Source: Thermoanaerobacterium aotearoense (GTDB taxonomy: Bacteria; Bacillota; Thermoanaerobacteria; Thermoanaerobacterales; Thermoanaerobacteraceae). Taken from it: 64,000 nucleotides of DNA. Shown piece after piece: positions 20,927 through 31,395 of the stretch. Positions within the stretch are counted from its first letter, which is position 1. Each line of letters starts with the position of its first letter. A program made the position numbers and the translations under genes. Below the pieces are notes generated by a model, which searched no databases, was not told the origin of the DNA, and saw only the letters and a program-made list of their open reading frames with translations. Where the stretch lies: the NCBI RefSeq assembly GCF_009905255.1, contig NZ_CP047602.1, positions 1,537,501 to 1,601,500 of the forward strand, in the 5' to 3' direction.

Positions 20927-21064
20927 TTAATTTTGGCACTCCTGATTTGCAACAGTGCACGAAGTCTTGCAAGCAGATTGGCATGATGCCTGACATTCTC
21001 CACATCCAGGTTTTTTCAGGCTATCTTTCAATGATGATCTGTTGATTGTTACAATATGTCTCAT
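20927..21064 (-). CDS. scfA: SCIFF peptide precursor (six cysteines in forty-five residues)
   Basis: A 45-residue ORF. The N terminus MRHIVTINRSSLKDSLKKPG is the leader, followed by six cysteines in the pattern CGECxxxCxxxCxxxC, then TVANQEC, and the gene encodes QN at the end. This matches the near-universal clostridial SCIFF ribosomal peptide. I start it at the second of two close ATGs (21064): GGAGG lies 7 nt before it but only 1 nt before the first (21070). The maturase gene is immediately downstream. The biological role of SCIFF is not established. Confidence 0.93.
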   Translation of the reverse strand: MRHIVTINRSSLKDSLKKPGCGECQASCQSACKTSCTVANQECQN

Positions 21065-21118
21065 TTTCATACCTCCTCTTCCTTTTTGATTATAACATAT
21101 AATTCACGACAATAAAAG

Positions 21119-21511
21119 CTATAGATTTATGCCTATCATGCCGCCTATAGCACCTAAAACAACTCCCCAAATAAGCTTTAAAGCTATTCCTGCATTTATG
21201 CCAGCTTCTTTTACAAAATAAACTCCTAAAAACAGCATAAGGAGAACATAGAGAAGACCTGCCAAACCTCCATTTAACCAGCCTTTGCTTCTTGTATTGC
21301 GGGCAGCTATAGCACCGGATAAAACTATGCCAATTATTGTTATAAGCATTGTCAGCGTGGGAAGCGTCAACTCTGAAAGTGGTGTATATGTCAATACCAA
21401 CGCATAAATTATAAAAAACAGAAGCGTAATTATATAGCTTACTAACAATCCGACTATTATTCCAGGTATGTTTAATACTCTATCGTTGTAATTTTGAGTT
21501 TTGCTTTTCAT
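21119..21511 (-). CDS. TIGR04086-like small membrane protein
   Basis: 130-residue protein with four predicted membrane helices (residues ~14-36, 44-66, 76-98, 105-128) and an internal RNTRSKGWLNGGLAGLLY segment typical of the YrzE/TIGR04086 membrane family found near yajC and secDF in clostridia. GGGAGGTG precedes the ATG. Function unknown; position between yajC and the SCIFF/secDF genes is the only clue. Confidence 0.75.
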   Translation of the reverse strand: MKSKTQNYNDRVLNIPGIIVGLLVSYIITLLFFIIYALVLTYTPLSELTLPTLTMLITIIGIVLSGAIAARNTRSKGWLNGGLAGLLYVLLMLFLGVYFVKEAGINAGIALKLIWGVVLGAIGGMIGINL

Positions 21512-21583
21512 TAAAGCACCTCCCTTTTTTCATCAGTAAATTTTATGCTTGTAAAAAAGACAATATTACATCTTAATTAAAGC

Positions 21584-21605
21584 AAAAAAATGCGGTTTCC
21601 CGCAT
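21584..21605 (-). terminator. Intrinsic terminator after yajC
   Basis: Minus strand ATGCGG-GAAA-CCGCAT followed by seven T residues: a GNRA-capped stem and U run just after the yajC stop, closing the ruvCAB-spoIID-queA-tgt-yajC run. Confidence 0.88.
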
Positions 21606-21609
21606 CTTT

Positions 21610-21894
21610 TTATTTATTATCGCTTTGTGAACTTAATACTTTTCCTACAGACCATTTGGCAATCTTTAATTTGACTTTATCAGCACCTACTTCAATCGTA
21701 AGCGCATCGTCTTTTATGTTTAATATCTTGCCGTAAATGCCGCTTTTTGTGATAATTTCGTCACCAGGCTTTAATGCATCAATCATAGCTTTCTCTTTCT
21801 TTTCTCTTCTCTGCTGCGGCAATATCAATAAAAAGTAAAAGATTGCCATAAAAATTACTATTTCGCCAATCAAGTATATTGTTTGAGCGTTCAT
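21610..21894 (-). CDS. yajC: Sec translocase accessory subunit YajC
   Basis: 94-residue single-pass membrane protein: MNAQTIYLIGEIVIFMAIFYFLLILPQQRREKK-type N terminus with a helix, then the basic PQQRREKKEK turn and the KPGDEIITKSGIYGKI cytoplasmic beta domain. The ATG at 21894 is behind AAGGAGG; the longer frame reads back through the tgt end without a ribosome site. tgt-yajC linkage is common, and secD/secF lie downstream after the SCIFF genes. Confidence 0.93.
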   Translation of the reverse strand: MNAQTIYLIGEIVIFMAIFYFLLILPQQRREKKEKAMIDALKPGDEIITKSGIYGKILNIKDDALTIEVGADKVKLKIAKWSVGKVLSSQSDNK

Positions 21895-21895
21895 T

Positions 21896-23029
<1,134 letters not shown>

Positions 23030-23032
23030 CTA

Positions 23033-24058
23033 TCAAATAATTAGCATAGCATCGCCAAAACTATAAAATCTATATTTATTGTCTATGGCAGTCTTGTAAG
23101 CATTCATGACATTTTCTTTTCCTGCAAATGCAGAAATCATCATGATAAGCGTCGATTCTGGTAAATGAAAATTTGTTATTATCCCGTCTATTGCTTTATA
23201 CTTATACCCAGGATAAATAAAAATGTCAGTCCAACCACTACCAGCATGAATGATTCCGTCATCATCGGCAACGGTCTCTAAAGTTCGAGTAGATGTAGTG
23301 CCGACCGATATTATCCTGCCTCCTGACTTTCTGGCAGCATTAATCGCATCCGCTGCATCTTCATTCACAATGTAAAATTCAGAGTGCATCTTATGATTCT
23401 CTATTACTTCTTCCTTAACAGGTCTAAATGTTCCCAACCCAACGTGAAGAGTTATGAAAACCGTCTTAACTCCAAATTCTCTTATCTTATCCAAAAGCTC
23501 ATTCGTAAAGTGAAGACCAGCAGTAGGAGCTGCAGCAGATCCCTCATGTTTTGCGTACACCGTCTGATACATGTTTTTATCTTTCAATTTTTTCTTTATG
23601 TATGGCGGTACAGGCATCTCGCCAAGTTTATCAAGCACTTCTTCAAAAACTCCTTCATAGCTAAATCTTACAATTCTCCCGCCAGCATCTGTATCTGATA
23701 ATATTAAAGCCTTCAGTTCTCCATTGCCAAAAATAAACTTAGAACCTATTTTAGCTCTCCGCCCTGGCTTTACTAATATTTCCCATTCATTAATTCCAAG
23801 CCTTTTTAGAAGAACAAATTCTATTTTCCCCCCAGTGTCCTCTCTAACACCGTATAGTCTTGCTGGTATGACCTTTGTATCATTTAAAACAAGAACATCA
23901 TTCGGTCTTAAATAGTTTAGTATGTTCTTAAAAATGTCATGCTTAATTTCTCCTGTAGCTTTATTTAAAACCATCAATCTTGATTCATCGCGATTTTGAA
24001 GAGGTTCCTGTGCAATAAGTTCTTCAGGTAAATCGTAGTAAAATTCGTGCAAGTTCAT
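23033..24058 (-). CDS. queA: S-adenosylmethionine:tRNA ribosyltransferase-isomerase
   Basis: Transfers and isomerises ribose from SAM onto preQ1 in tRNA, giving epoxyqueuosine. The 341-residue protein opens with [15 protein letters not shown] and has [23 protein letters not shown] [13 protein letters not shown] and [18 protein letters not shown] signatures. It is 12 nt from tgt. No other queuosine genes are in the window. Confidence 0.96.
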   Translation of the reverse strand: MNLHEFYYDLPEELIAQEPLQNRDESRLMVLNKATGEIKHDIFKNILNYLRPNDVLVLNDTKVIPARLYGVREDTGGKIEFVLLKRLGINEWEILVKPGRRAKIGSKFIFGNGELKALILSDTDAGGRIVRFSYEGVFEEVLDKLGEMPVPPYIKKKLKDKNMYQTVYAKHEGSAAAPTAGLHFTNELLDKIREFGVKTVFITLHVGLGTFRPVKEEVIENHKMHSEFYIVNEDAADAINAARKSGGRIISVGTTSTRTLETVADDDGIIHAGSGWTDIFIYPGYKYKAIDGIITNFHLPESTLIMMISAFAGKENVMNAYKTAIDNKYRFYSFGDAMLII

Positions 24059-24087
24059 AATAATGCCTCCAGATTTCTGCGTAAATT

Positions 24088-25677
24088 TTATAAAGCCTTA
24101 TTGTTTATTGTATCATAAACATCGATTCCTTTATAGTAGTATTTTAATATGTCTATATAATTATACCCATGATCTGCCATCCCGCGAGCTCCATATTGGC
24201 TCAGTCCGACGCCATGCCCGTATCCACTGCCATTTATAGTAAATATAGTAGATGGTCCACTCTGACTGGCAATTTTAATCGTTTTGTTTTGCCCTAAAAT
24301 ATACAAATCACTATTGCCAACAGTCTTTTGTCCATTTGCAGATATGACCGTTAGACCAGACAATGATTTGCTGACAATACCCTGTTGTGACTGAATATAA
24401 GCAGTATTGCTATTTGAAGCACTGCCATTCCCACTTATTGTTATCATATTGCTTTTAAGTCCAAAAAAATTCCTTATGTCGTTTTTATTTAAAACATAAT
24501 TACCTTTATCACCATAAATTGTTACCTGTATAGCCCTGCCAGTCCAACTTTTACTGGTGACTTGAATATTTGTGATATTGCCTATATCAATGCCACTGTC
24601 TTTTAATTTCTGTGTAATAGAATCGGCAGTAACACTCACAGTCCAATTGTCAATGGACTCATTGTACCCGAAAACATATTTATCTTCAACGCCTCTTAAA
24701 TAAGGAACGCTGTTTGTATAGACATTTTCGCTGTCTTCTGTGTAACCACCACTATGTGAATGGAATATGGCTTCTATAGGCTGACCATTGTATATTGCTA
24801 TTACTCCCTTTGTATCGTCAACAGCCTTATTTGTATTTGGATTTTCTCCATCGTATCCATTGTATGCTTGGCAACTGACGTCGTTTGTCAAATCAAATCC
24901 ATATTTGCTGTATTTCCCAATATTGTAAACTGCATAAGTTCTTGCCGCCACAGCCTGTGCTTTTAAAGCTTCTACATTCCAAGAGGCAGGCATTTCTGCA
25001 GGAACAACACCATACAAATATTCCTCCAACGGCAAAACGTTTATCGCAGTCATGTCGCTATTCTGCTGCCTTATGAATTCAAAATACCCTCTGTATCTTT
25101 TCCCATTAATAGATATCGGTCCATCTCCAGATGTATCCATAAGGTAAATCTGATTACTTACTACATATAAAAATATAGATTTCCCACTTTGTGTTATCAA
25201 TATATGATCATTTGGAGATACCAACTTAATATCCGAAAACTTAGATTTGAGGCTATTCATTGCTGCGTTTGCATCAGATTGGCTTGAATACGGTCCAATA
25301 TAAATATGATAACTACCATCGTATCCCACAATTGAATTTGAAACATCAGAGCTTAATTTTGTTTGTTGTCCGTCCGCCGTCATTTGATCAGGGAAATTGC
25401 CTTCTTGCAAGTAAAAGTTGTCATCTTTTATCACCTGAACATTGTTATAGGAAATACTGTATATAGCCTTTACATTGCCAGTGCCGTCATCTGTACCAAC
25501 CTTAAATCCATTGGAAGAAACTATTGTATAGGACGGCAACGAATTGGAAGCATAAAAAAGCCCTATTTTTATCAAAGACGGCATATTTATACTGGCGTTT
25601 ACATAGCTGACGGTACTCATCAAAATAAGTGTGAAAAGCAAGAAAAATGAAACAAACTTTTTGAACCTCACAATCAT
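24088..25677 (-). CDS. SpoIID/LytB-domain secreted protein with SPOR repeat
   Basis: 529-residue exported protein: N-terminal signal peptide ([25 protein letters not shown]), a SPOR-like peptidoglycan-binding stretch ([25 protein letters not shown], residues ~124-150), then the SpoIID lytic-transglycosylase domain with [34 protein letters not shown] and the C-terminal [19 protein letters not shown] motif. SpoIID relatives degrade septal peptidoglycan in engulfment. The first ATG is only 2 nt from AAAGGGG; a GTG at 25671 (8 nt) is an equally good start. The domain is clear; assignment as the engulfment SpoIID itself is uncertain. Confidence 0.85.
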   Translation of the reverse strand: MIVRFKKFVSFFLLFTLILMSTVSYVNASINMPSLIKIGLFYASNSLPSYTIVSSNGFKVGTDDGTGNVKAIYSISYNNVQVIKDDNFYLQEGNFPDQMTADGQQTKLSSDVSNSIVGYDGSYHIYIGPYSSQSDANAAMNSLKSKFSDIKLVSPNDHILITQSGKSIFLYVVSNQIYLMDTSGDGPISINGKRYRGYFEFIRQQNSDMTAINVLPLEEYLYGVVPAEMPASWNVEALKAQAVAARTYAVYNIGKYSKYGFDLTNDVSCQAYNGYDGENPNTNKAVDDTKGVIAIYNGQPIEAIFHSHSGGYTEDSENVYTNSVPYLRGVEDKYVFGYNESIDNWTVSVTADSITQKLKDSGIDIGNITNIQVTSKSWTGRAIQVTIYGDKGNYVLNKNDIRNFFGLKSNMITISGNGSASNSNTAYIQSQQGIVSKSLSGLTVISANGQKTVGNSDLYILGQNKTIKIASQSGPSTIFTINGSGYGHGVGLSQYGARGMADHGYNYIDILKYYYKGIDVYDTINNKAL

Positions 25678-25690
25678 GACCCCTTTGCGT

Positions 25691-25903
25691 TTATTTTCTA
25701 AAAAGCCATAGTATTAAAGTCAAAACAACACTTAAAATTATTGACGACATCAATGGAAAGTAAAAAGTAAAATTGCCTTTCTTAAATACAATATCACCAG
25801 GCAAATGTCCGATTCCGAACTTGCCGCCAAAAAATAAGATTATACCAACTATTGTAAGCACTATACCTATGACAATCAACGTCTTTCCAAATTCTTGAAA
25901 CAT
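25691..25903 (-). CDS. DUF2905 small membrane protein
   Basis: 70-residue protein with two membrane helices (residues ~8-27 and ~45-66) flanking the conserved GKFGIGHLPGDIVFKKGNFTFYFP turn that defines DUF2905. Function unknown. It sits between ruvB and the SpoIID-domain gene, a common clostridial arrangement. Confidence 0.85.
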   Translation of the reverse strand: MFQEFGKTLIVIGIVLTIVGIILFFGGKFGIGHLPGDIVFKKGNFTFYFPLMSSIILSVVLTLILWLFRK

Positions 25904-25912
25904 ATTGACCCC

Positions 25913-26908
25913 TCACTCAGGAAAACTGTAATTAAGGTACTCATAAGCCAATTTTGTCGCTATCCTACCCCTTGGAGTCCTGTTTAAAAAGCCGATCTGC
26001 ATCAAATATGGTTCATAAACATCTTCAATAGTATCGCTTTCTTCACCTATTGAAGCTGCAATAGTGTCGATGCCGACAGGTCCTCCAGAAAACTTCTCAA
26101 TAATAGATTTTAGCATTTTTCTATCTATATGCTCAAGCCCCATATCATCTACACCCAACATATCAAGAGCATCTTTTGCTATATGAAAATCAATAAAACC
26201 ATTGCCTTTCACTTGAGCAAAATCTCTCACTCTCTTTAAAAGCCTATTCGCTATCCTTGGTGTTCCTCTTGAACGACGTCCCAACTCATAAGCAGCCTCA
26301 TCGTCAATACCTATATTCAATATGGCTGATGACCTTTTTATGATCTCACTTAATTCCTCAACAGAATAAAACTCCAGCCTCATGATTACACCAAATCTGT
26401 CCCTTAGAGGAGAAGTCATCAGTCCAGCTCTTGTCGTTGCTCCTATAAGAGTAAAATGCGGCAAATCAAGCCGCAGCGATCTTGCACTGGGCCCTTTCCC
26501 AATTATTATATCTAATTCAAAATCTTCCATGGCTGGATATAAAATTTCTTCCACACTTCTATTAAGCCTGTGTATTTCATCAATAAAAAGAATATCATTT
26601 TCCTGCAAATTAGTAAGTATTGCTGCTAAATCCCCCGCCCTTTCTATGGCTGGTCCGGAAGTTATTCTAATGCCAACACCCATCTCATTCGATATAATGT
26701 TGGCAAGTGTAGTTTTGCCAAGGCCAGGCGGTCCAAAAAGCAGTACATGGTCTAATGGTTCACTTCTCATCTTAGCTGCCTCTATGTAAATTTTTAGCTC
26801 CTCTTTAATCTTCCTCTGTCCTATGTATTCAGACAACCTTTTTGGACGTAAAGAATACTCGGAGGCGTCTTCTGGTGTAAAATTCTGTGTTAAAATCCTC
26901 TCCTCCAT
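25913..26908 (-). CDS. ruvB: Holliday-junction branch-migration ATPase RuvB
   Basis: AAA+ motor that drives branch migration with RuvA. Walker [13 protein letters not shown], Walker [10 protein letters not shown], sensor-1 LIGATTRAG, arginine-finger SPLRDRFG and the C-terminal winged helix [14 protein letters not shown] are all present in the 331 residues. AAGGTG precedes the ATG. It is 9 nt after ruvA. Confidence 0.97.
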   Translation of the reverse strand: MEERILTQNFTPEDASEYSLRPKRLSEYIGQRKIKEELKIYIEAAKMRSEPLDHVLLFGPPGLGKTTLANIISNEMGVGIRITSGPAIERAGDLAAILTNLQENDILFIDEIHRLNRSVEEILYPAMEDFELDIIIGKGPSARSLRLDLPHFTLIGATTRAGLMTSPLRDRFGVIMRLEFYSVEELSEIIKRSSAILNIGIDDEAAYELGRRSRGTPRIANRLLKRVRDFAQVKGNGFIDFHIAKDALDMLGVDDMGLEHIDRKMLKSIIEKFSGGPVGIDTIAASIGEESDTIEDVYEPYLMQIGFLNRTPRGRIATKLAYEYLNYSFPE

Positions 26909-26917
26909 CTTATCACC

Positions 26918-27478
26918 TTATTTCATAAGCTTTTTCAGTGCCTCTTTTAAAGCAGACTCTAAATTTGAACAGTCTACTCCTTCTAATGCTTTTATGGACT
27001 CCTGTTTCGTATATCCAAGCGATAACAGTGCATCAACCACATCATTCGATGAATCATCAAGTTTTGCCTCATGACCAAACGTTAGCTTGTCTTTAAGCTC
27101 TAATATTATCCTCTGTGCGGTTTTCTTCCCAATACCTGGTGATTTCTCTATGGCTTTCGAATCGCTATTTCTTATGGCATCATAAAAATTTTCAATAGAT
27201 ATTGTTGATAATATTGATACTGCTGCTTTAGGTCCAACTCCATTTACAGCTATTAACTTTTTAAAAATTTCTACCTCATTTATCGTCAAAAATCCATAAA
27301 GTTGAAATCCATCTTCTTTAACATGCATATATGTATAAAGCTTAACCATCTCACTTGTAGTTGTCAACTGGCTTAAAGTGCTCCTTGGCACTATTATTTT
27401 AAAACCTATGCCAAGCGTTTCAATAACGACATAATCAATGCCTTTTTCAACAATATAACCTTTTATATAATCTATCAT
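26918..27478 (-). CDS. ruvA: Holliday-junction-binding protein RuvA
   Basis: Tetrameric junction-recognition subunit. The 186-residue protein has the OB domain ([20 protein letters not shown]), helix-hairpin-helix motifs ([30 protein letters not shown]) and the C-terminal UBA-like domain that contacts RuvB. Its start overlaps the ruvC stop by 4 nt. Confidence 0.97.
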   Translation of the reverse strand: MIDYIKGYIVEKGIDYVVIETLGIGFKIIVPRSTLSQLTTTSEMVKLYTYMHVKEDGFQLYGFLTINEVEIFKKLIAVNGVGPKAAVSILSTISIENFYDAIRNSDSKAIEKSPGIGKKTAQRIILELKDKLTFGHEAKLDDSSNDVVDALLSLGYTKQESIKALEGVDCSNLESALKEALKKLMK

Positions 27479-27972
27479 TTTAATGACCCCAATTTCGCAT
27501 TCAAAATATTGCTGTTACTATGGCAAAGTGCGACTGCCAGCGCATCAGCTACATCATCTGGTTTCGGTATTTCTTCCAATCTTAAAATCGCCTTTACCAT
27601 ATTCTGAACTTGCTTTTTTTCAGCTCTACCATAACCTACTACAGATTGTTTCACTTGCAATGGGGTATATTCAAATACCTTTATACCACAATTTACTGCA
27701 GCTAAAATAGCCACACCCCTTGCTTCACCTATGGTTATGACAGTTTTAGCGTTTTTATTAAAAAAAAGCTCTTCAATGGCCATAACATCAGGTTTGTACC
27801 TTTCAATCAGCAATTTTACACCATCGTACACATCTTTAAGCCTCAAACTTTTTTCAGTTCCAACCGGCGTTGTAATAGCTCCGTACTCCAAAACTTTAAA
27901 TTTTCCGCCATTGTCATCAATTACTCCATATCCCATGATTGCAATTCCAGGATCAATCCCAATAATTCTCAT
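27475..27972 (-). CDS. ruvC: Holliday-junction resolvase RuvC
   Basis: Endonuclease resolving Holliday junctions. Catalytic acidic residues are seen in [22 protein letters not shown] and the C-terminal [16 protein letters not shown] start it at the ATG at 27972, 6 nt after GAGGAGG, not at the TTG three bases earlier. It is the first gene of the ruvCAB set; 165 residues. Confidence 0.96.
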   Translation of the reverse strand: MRIIGIDPGIAIMGYGVIDDNGGKFKVLEYGAITTPVGTEKSLRLKDVYDGVKLLIERYKPDVMAIEELFFNKNAKTVITIGEARGVAILAAVNCGIKVFEYTPLQVKQSVVGYGRAEKKQVQNMVKAILRLEEIPKPDDVADALAVALCHSNSNILNAKLGSLK

Positions 27973-28022
27973 CAAATTCCTCCTCGTATACTATTTTAAC
28001 ATCTACATCGTACATAGACAAG

Positions 28023-28050
28023 AAAAAACTCCCTAAAACATCGGGAGTTT
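28023..28050 (-). terminator. Terminator after the BofC-like gene
   Basis: AAACTCCC / GGGAGTTT 8-bp stem with a 9-nt loop and a run of T on the minus strand. The stop codon of the BofC-like gene (28049-28051) overlaps the rising arm. Confidence 0.82.
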
Positions 28051-28600
28051 AACTGCTTAAATTTGCAAGTATTGAGTATGCCTCATCCGCATCTTTCACA
28101 ACAATATTGTTTAAAATCCTCTCTTTATCGTTTGGATTCAAATTATTTACCAATATATCTGTCTTTTCCACAAGTGTTTTTCCACCATTTCCATCTGATT
28201 TATATAGTGACACATATCCATCTAAACTGGAAATTATGTAATAACCTGGTGGAAAACCATCTTCTTCTTTGTACAGGATTACCTCGTCGCTGTCAAATTT
28301 TTTGATGCTCCATCCTTTATAAATCTTTGAAATCTCGTCTTCACTTTTGCCAGCAATCGAAACACCTATTTTTTGTTCTTCCTTTATTATATCTCCAGTT
28401 CCTTTATACAAAGTTTCAAAAATCAGTTTTCCATTTGGACTGACACTGCTATTTGTAAAAATGGTATTGACTTTTGTTTTCGTATATTGCGGCATTTTTG
28501 AAGAATGACTGTAATATCTTATATAATACAAATATCCTGCCAAAAAAACTGCTACAAAAATCAATACAATAGGTATAATTTTCCTTATAAAATATTTCAT
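28049..28600 (-). CDS. BofC C-terminal-domain protein
   Basis: 183-residue membrane-anchored protein: N-terminal membrane helix (IRKIIPIVLIFVAVFLAGYLYY), then an extracytoplasmic region whose end, GFPPGYYIISSLDGYVSLYK, resembles the C-terminal domain of BofC, the forespore intermembrane protein that checks sigma-K processing in Bacillus. I use the ATG at 28600 (MKYFIRKI) because AAGGTAGG lies upstream and the outer ATG has no ribosome site. A sporulation role is inferred from the domain. Confidence 0.7.
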   Translation of the reverse strand: MKYFIRKIIPIVLIFVAVFLAGYLYYIRYYSHSSKMPQYTKTKVNTIFTNSSVSPNGKLIFETLYKGTGDIIKEEQKIGVSIAGKSEDEISKIYKGWSIKKFDSDEVILYKEEDGFPPGYYIISSLDGYVSLYKSDGNGGKTLVEKTDILVNNLNPNDKERILNNIVVKDADEAYSILANLSS

Positions 28601-28683
28601 ACAATAATTACCTACCTTCACCATTACAATTTAACTTTTTTGTAATTATACCCAATAAAAAATTTTTTATACTAAAATTTTTT

Positions 28684-28710
28684 GAAGGATTTTGTAAAAT
28701 TATATCGAAT
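28684..28710 (+). promoter_or_regulatory. Predicted sigma-H promoter of cheW
   Basis: GAAGGATTT (28684-28692), 11-nt spacer, ATCGAAT (28704-28710): an exact fit to the Bacillus sigma-H pattern RnAGGAwWW-N11/12-RnnGAAT. The start would be near 28717, 26 nt before the cheW ATG. No sigma-A pair is apparent here. Confidence 0.6.
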
Positions 28711-28742
28711 ATTATCAATTGAAAGGAGTTGATTAATATAAT

Positions 28743-29189
28743 ATGCTAAATCAAATTGTTATATTCAAATTAAACGACGAGGAATTTTGCGTAGATATAA
28801 TGGATGTGTTAGAAATAATCCGTATGCAGTCGATAACGAAAGTACCGGATGTGCCAAGCTTTGTAGAAGGCATCATCAATCTAAGGGGTACCGTAATACC
28901 AATCATAGATCTTAAAAAAAGACTGAATATGAGACTTACAGAATACGACGATAACACAAGAATAATAATCATCAAAATCAATGAAAAATCTGTTGGATTC
29001 ATCGTTGACTCTGTAACAGAAGTGTTGCACGTAGAGCCTGAATCTATAAAGGAAGCGCCAGATATCATAGCAGGAATAGGAAAAGAATACATAGAATCTG
29101 TAATAAGCTATGACGATCGCCTAATCATAAATTTAGACTTAGAAAAAATACTGACTGAAAAAGAAAAAAAGGAGATAGAAGAAATGTAA
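28743..29189 (+). CDS. cheW: Chemotaxis coupling protein CheW (solitary)
   Basis: 148-residue adaptor joining receptors to the CheA kinase. It has the double beta-barrel CheW fold with FEGIINLRGTVIPIIDL-type core (VEGIINLRGTVIPIIDLKKRL), and GFIVDSVTEVLHV. No other chemotaxis or flagellar gene is in the window. AAAGGAG lies about 14 nt before the ATG, wider than usual. The gene converges on yebC with both stops in one hairpin. Confidence 0.93.
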   Translation: MLNQIVIFKLNDEEFCVDIMDVLEIIRMQSITKVPDVPSFVEGIINLRGTVIPIIDLKKRLNMRLTEYDDNTRIIIIKINEKSVGFIVDSVTEVLHVEPESIKEAPDIIAGIGKEYIESVISYDDRLIINLDLEKILTEKEKKEIEEM

Positions 29190-29200
29190 TCATTTCTTCT
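29177..29200. terminator. Convergent hairpin between cheW and yebC
   Basis: 10-bp perfect stem AGAAGAAATG / CATTTCTTCT with a TAAT loop; the loop contains the cheW stop TAA, and the yebC TAG lies at the other foot. U-rich flanks are poor, so termination is possible rather than certain. Confidence 0.5.
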
Positions 29201-29933
29201 ACTCCTCATCATCTGGCATATCAACATTATGATATACTTCTTGCACATCATCATTTTCTTCCAATTTTTCTATGAATTTCTCGAATTTTTCATAATCGCT
29301 ATCAGAAAGCTTTACCCTATTTTGAGGAATCATCGTTATTTCAGCGGAAGACATGACATATCCTGCCTTGTTTATTGCATCTTTAACAGCTTGAAAGTTG
29401 GTAGGATCCGTCAATATCTCATATTCATCACCATCAGATGAAAAATCGTCGGCTCCTGCATCTATTGCAACCATAGCCAATTCATCTTCATCAATATTTT
29501 CATTCTTTTCAACAGTTATAATGCCTTTTTTATCAAACATCCAAGCGACACATCCAGTTGAACCTAAGCTTCCACCGCTTCTATCAAATATATGCCTTAT
29601 GTCGCCAGCAGTTCTATTCTTATTGTCAGTCAAAGCCTCCACTATTATTGCAGAACCTGCAGGTCCATAACCTTCATAAACGACTTCCTCGAGATTACCA
29701 CCGCTTAATTCGCCGGTACCTTTCTTTATGGCCCTCTGTATGTTATCATTAGGAAGATTGTTAGCCTTTGCCTTTTCTATGGCATCTCTTAACTTGCTGT
29801 TTGTCTCAGGATCACCGCCTTCTTTTGCCGCCATTATTATGTCTTTCGTAAGTTTTGTAAATATTTTTCCTTTCTGTGCATCCATTTTTTCTTTTTTATG
29901 CTTTATATTAGCCCATTTTGAATGTCCAGACAT
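29199..29933 (-). CDS. YebC/PmpR-family protein
   Basis: 244-residue TACO1/YebC protein opening [22 protein letters not shown], with the conserved [21 protein letters not shown] and [20 protein letters not shown]. Members act as transcriptional regulators or, as reported more recently, as translation factors easing ribosome stalling at proline stretches. AAAGGAGG precedes the ATG. In Firmicutes it is often close to ruvC, as here. Confidence 0.94.
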   Translation of the reverse strand: MSGHSKWANIKHKKEKMDAQKGKIFTKLTKDIIMAAKEGGDPETNSKLRDAIEKAKANNLPNDNIQRAIKKGTGELSGGNLEEVVYEGYGPAGSAIIVEALTDNKNRTAGDIRHIFDRSGGSLGSTGCVAWMFDKKGIITVEKNENIDEDELAMVAIDAGADDFSSDGDEYEILTDPTNFQAVKDAINKAGYVMSSAEITMIPQNRVKLSDSDYEKFEKFIEKLEENDDVQEVYHNVDMPDDEE

Positions 29934-30121
29934 AAAATAAACCTCCTTTGCTTTGTGCCAAAATTTATTTTATCAAAAAATGCCGTATAAGTAAATTTAA
30001 AATCACATCAAAAAATCCGTCGTATCATTAATACTGATACATAAAAATTTTAAACCTATACATATCTTATGTCAATTATGCAAGAATAATATAATAAAAA
30101 GTTTAAGGTGATATTGATGAA

Positions 30122-30481
30122 ATGAAAAGACTTACAAAATTAATGATTATTGGTTTTATGACTGGACTTTTAAATGGACTATTTGGAGCTGGTGGTGGAA
30201 CTATCATTGTGCCTTTTATGGTTTTCTTGCTTGGAATCGAAGACCATAAAGCACATGCAACAGCAATATCAATAATTCTTCCGCTGACGATTTTTAGCTC
30301 TATCATATACATAAAAAGCGGCATATTCAATTTGCCTATAACTTTAAATGTTACTTTAGGCAGTGTGATAGGGGGTCTTTTAGGCGCATCCATTTTAAAT
30401 AAAGTACCTATAAAGTATTTGCGCAAAATATTTGGAATAATAATGATTGCTGCGTCGATAAGGATTTTATTTTCTAAATAA
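30122..30481 (+). CDS. TSUP (TauE/SafE) family permease, first half-size unit
   Basis: 119-residue membrane protein equal to one half of a normal eight-helix TSUP exporter: GFMTGLLNGLFGAGGGTIIVPFMVFLLGI is the first glycine-rich repeat, followed by KAHATAISIILPLTIFSSIIYI. It precedes a second half-size gene with a 20-nt gap, so the two probably pair. A preceding ATG (30117) with better ribosome spacing reads only Met-Lys-stop and overlaps this start. The substrate is unknown; sulfite, sulfonate or related anions are family precedents. Confidence 0.8.
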   Translation: MKRLTKLMIIGFMTGLLNGLFGAGGGTIIVPFMVFLLGIEDHKAHATAISIILPLTIFSSIIYIKSGIFNLPITLNVTLGSVIGGLLGASILNKVPIKYLRKIFGIIMIAASIRILFSK

Positions 30482-30501
30482 ATCGAAAGGGATATATTGC
30501 A

Positions 30502-30897
30502 ATGAAATTATTTATAATAGGCTTTTTATCCGGTATCATCGGAGGGATGGGTATTGGTGGAGGAACAATTTTAATCCCCGGTTTGACAATTTTTGCAAAT
30601 ATTGAACAACATATGGCTCAAAGTGTAAATTTGCTATCTTTCGTTCCAACAGCTACCATCGCACTCCTATATCATTTAAAACAAAAAAATGTACTTTTAA
30701 ACATTATTTTAAACATAATATTAAGCGGTTTAATAGGAAGTCTTATAGGTTCGTATATATCAATTTACATCAACTCATACATGCTAAAAAGGTTATTTGC
30801 AGTATTCTTATTTATCATGGGAATTTACGAAATAATATCAAAGCAAAAGATAGGTGAAAAGCAAAATGAAAAAGCGCAAAATAAAAAAAAGCAGTAA
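30502..30897 (+). CDS. TSUP (TauE/SafE) family permease, second half-size unit
   Basis: 131-residue counterpart of the preceding gene with its own GFLSGIIGGMGIGGGTILIPGLTIF repeat and AQSVNLLSFVPTATIALLYH, then further helices and a basic tail rich in Lys and Gln. Together the pair makes one normal-length transporter (~250 residues). Small start site AAAGGGA upstream. The last 32 nt overlap a small Lys-rich ORF in another frame. Confidence 0.8.
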   Translation: MKLFIIGFLSGIIGGMGIGGGTILIPGLTIFANIEQHMAQSVNLLSFVPTATIALLYHLKQKNVLLNIILNIILSGLIGSLIGSYISIYINSYMLKRLFAVFLFIMGIYEIISKQKIGEKQNEKAQNKKKQ

Positions 30898-30988
30898 AAA
30901 ATTTAAAATAAATAAATCAAAACTGGAAATATGCGAAAACTATTATGTTACAAATGACATCACTTGGGATGGCAGAGGCGAAACATGA
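30866..30988 (+). CDS. Small basic protein, hypothetical
   Basis: A 40-residue frame starting MKKRKIKKSSKKFKINKSK and ending WDGRGET. AGGTG lies about 9 nt before the ATG, inside the second TSUP gene. The N-terminal half is extremely Lys-rich, the rest ordinary with one Cys. The stop sits in the loop of the convergent hairpin. I recognise no family; a conservation check would decide whether it is real. Confidence 0.35.
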   Translation: MKKRKIKKSSKKFKINKSKLEICENYYVTNDITWDGRGET

Positions 30989-31000
30989 TTATTTTCGCCT
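30976..31000. other. Convergent hairpin enclosing two stop codons
   Basis: AGGCGAAA / TTTCGCCT 8-bp stem with a 9-nt loop holding both the small-ORF TGA and the CoA-binding-protein stop. No strong T run on either strand, so it may act as a 3' stabiliser or weak terminator. Confidence 0.45.
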
Positions 31001-31378
31001 ATCTGTCTCCATCATTACACACGTATTATAAACAACATTAAGTCCTAAATTTTCAGCTTTTTCAATCAGTGCATCGCTTTCTGCTCCCGGCTGAAACCAA
31101 ATAATATCAACACCGAGTTTTGCCGCTTCTTCCACAAAAGCATCACCTCTTTTAGGTGATACAACCATATCAACAACCTCTGGGACAACTGGCAATTTTG
31201 ATAATGAATCGTAGCACTTGTCACCATCAACACTTTCATAATTAGGGTTGACAGGATAAACAGTATAACCTTCCAATTTCAGATTTTTATATATCTTGTA
31301 CCCGAATTTTTCCTTGTTGTCTGTAGCACCTACAACAGCCCATACTTTTCTTTTTAATGCTTCTTCAACGTAATCCAT
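30989..31378 (-). CDS. CoA-binding protein (YccU-like)
   Basis: 129-residue Rossmann-fold protein of the CoA_binding_2 family: VWAVVGATDNKEKFGYKIYKNL nucleotide motif, VYPVNPNYESVDGDKCYDSL, and DIIWFQPGAESDALI. The start is the ATG at 31378 (MDYVEEAL), 10 nt after GGAAGG; a TTG frame five codons longer is not needed. Function unknown; related proteins bind CoA through a reactive cysteine region. Confidence 0.85.
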   Translation of the reverse strand: MDYVEEALKRKVWAVVGATDNKEKFGYKIYKNLKLEGYTVYPVNPNYESVDGDKCYDSLSKLPVVPEVVDMVVSPKRGDAFVEEAAKLGVDIIWFQPGAESDALIEKAENLGLNVVYNTCVMMETDRRK

Positions 31379-31395
31379 TCTATCACCTTCCAAAT

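Noticed and set aside
30103..30426. Open frame opposite the first TSUP gene
   Set aside because: It is a reverse-strand shadow with no ribosome site; the plus strand encodes a recognisable family.
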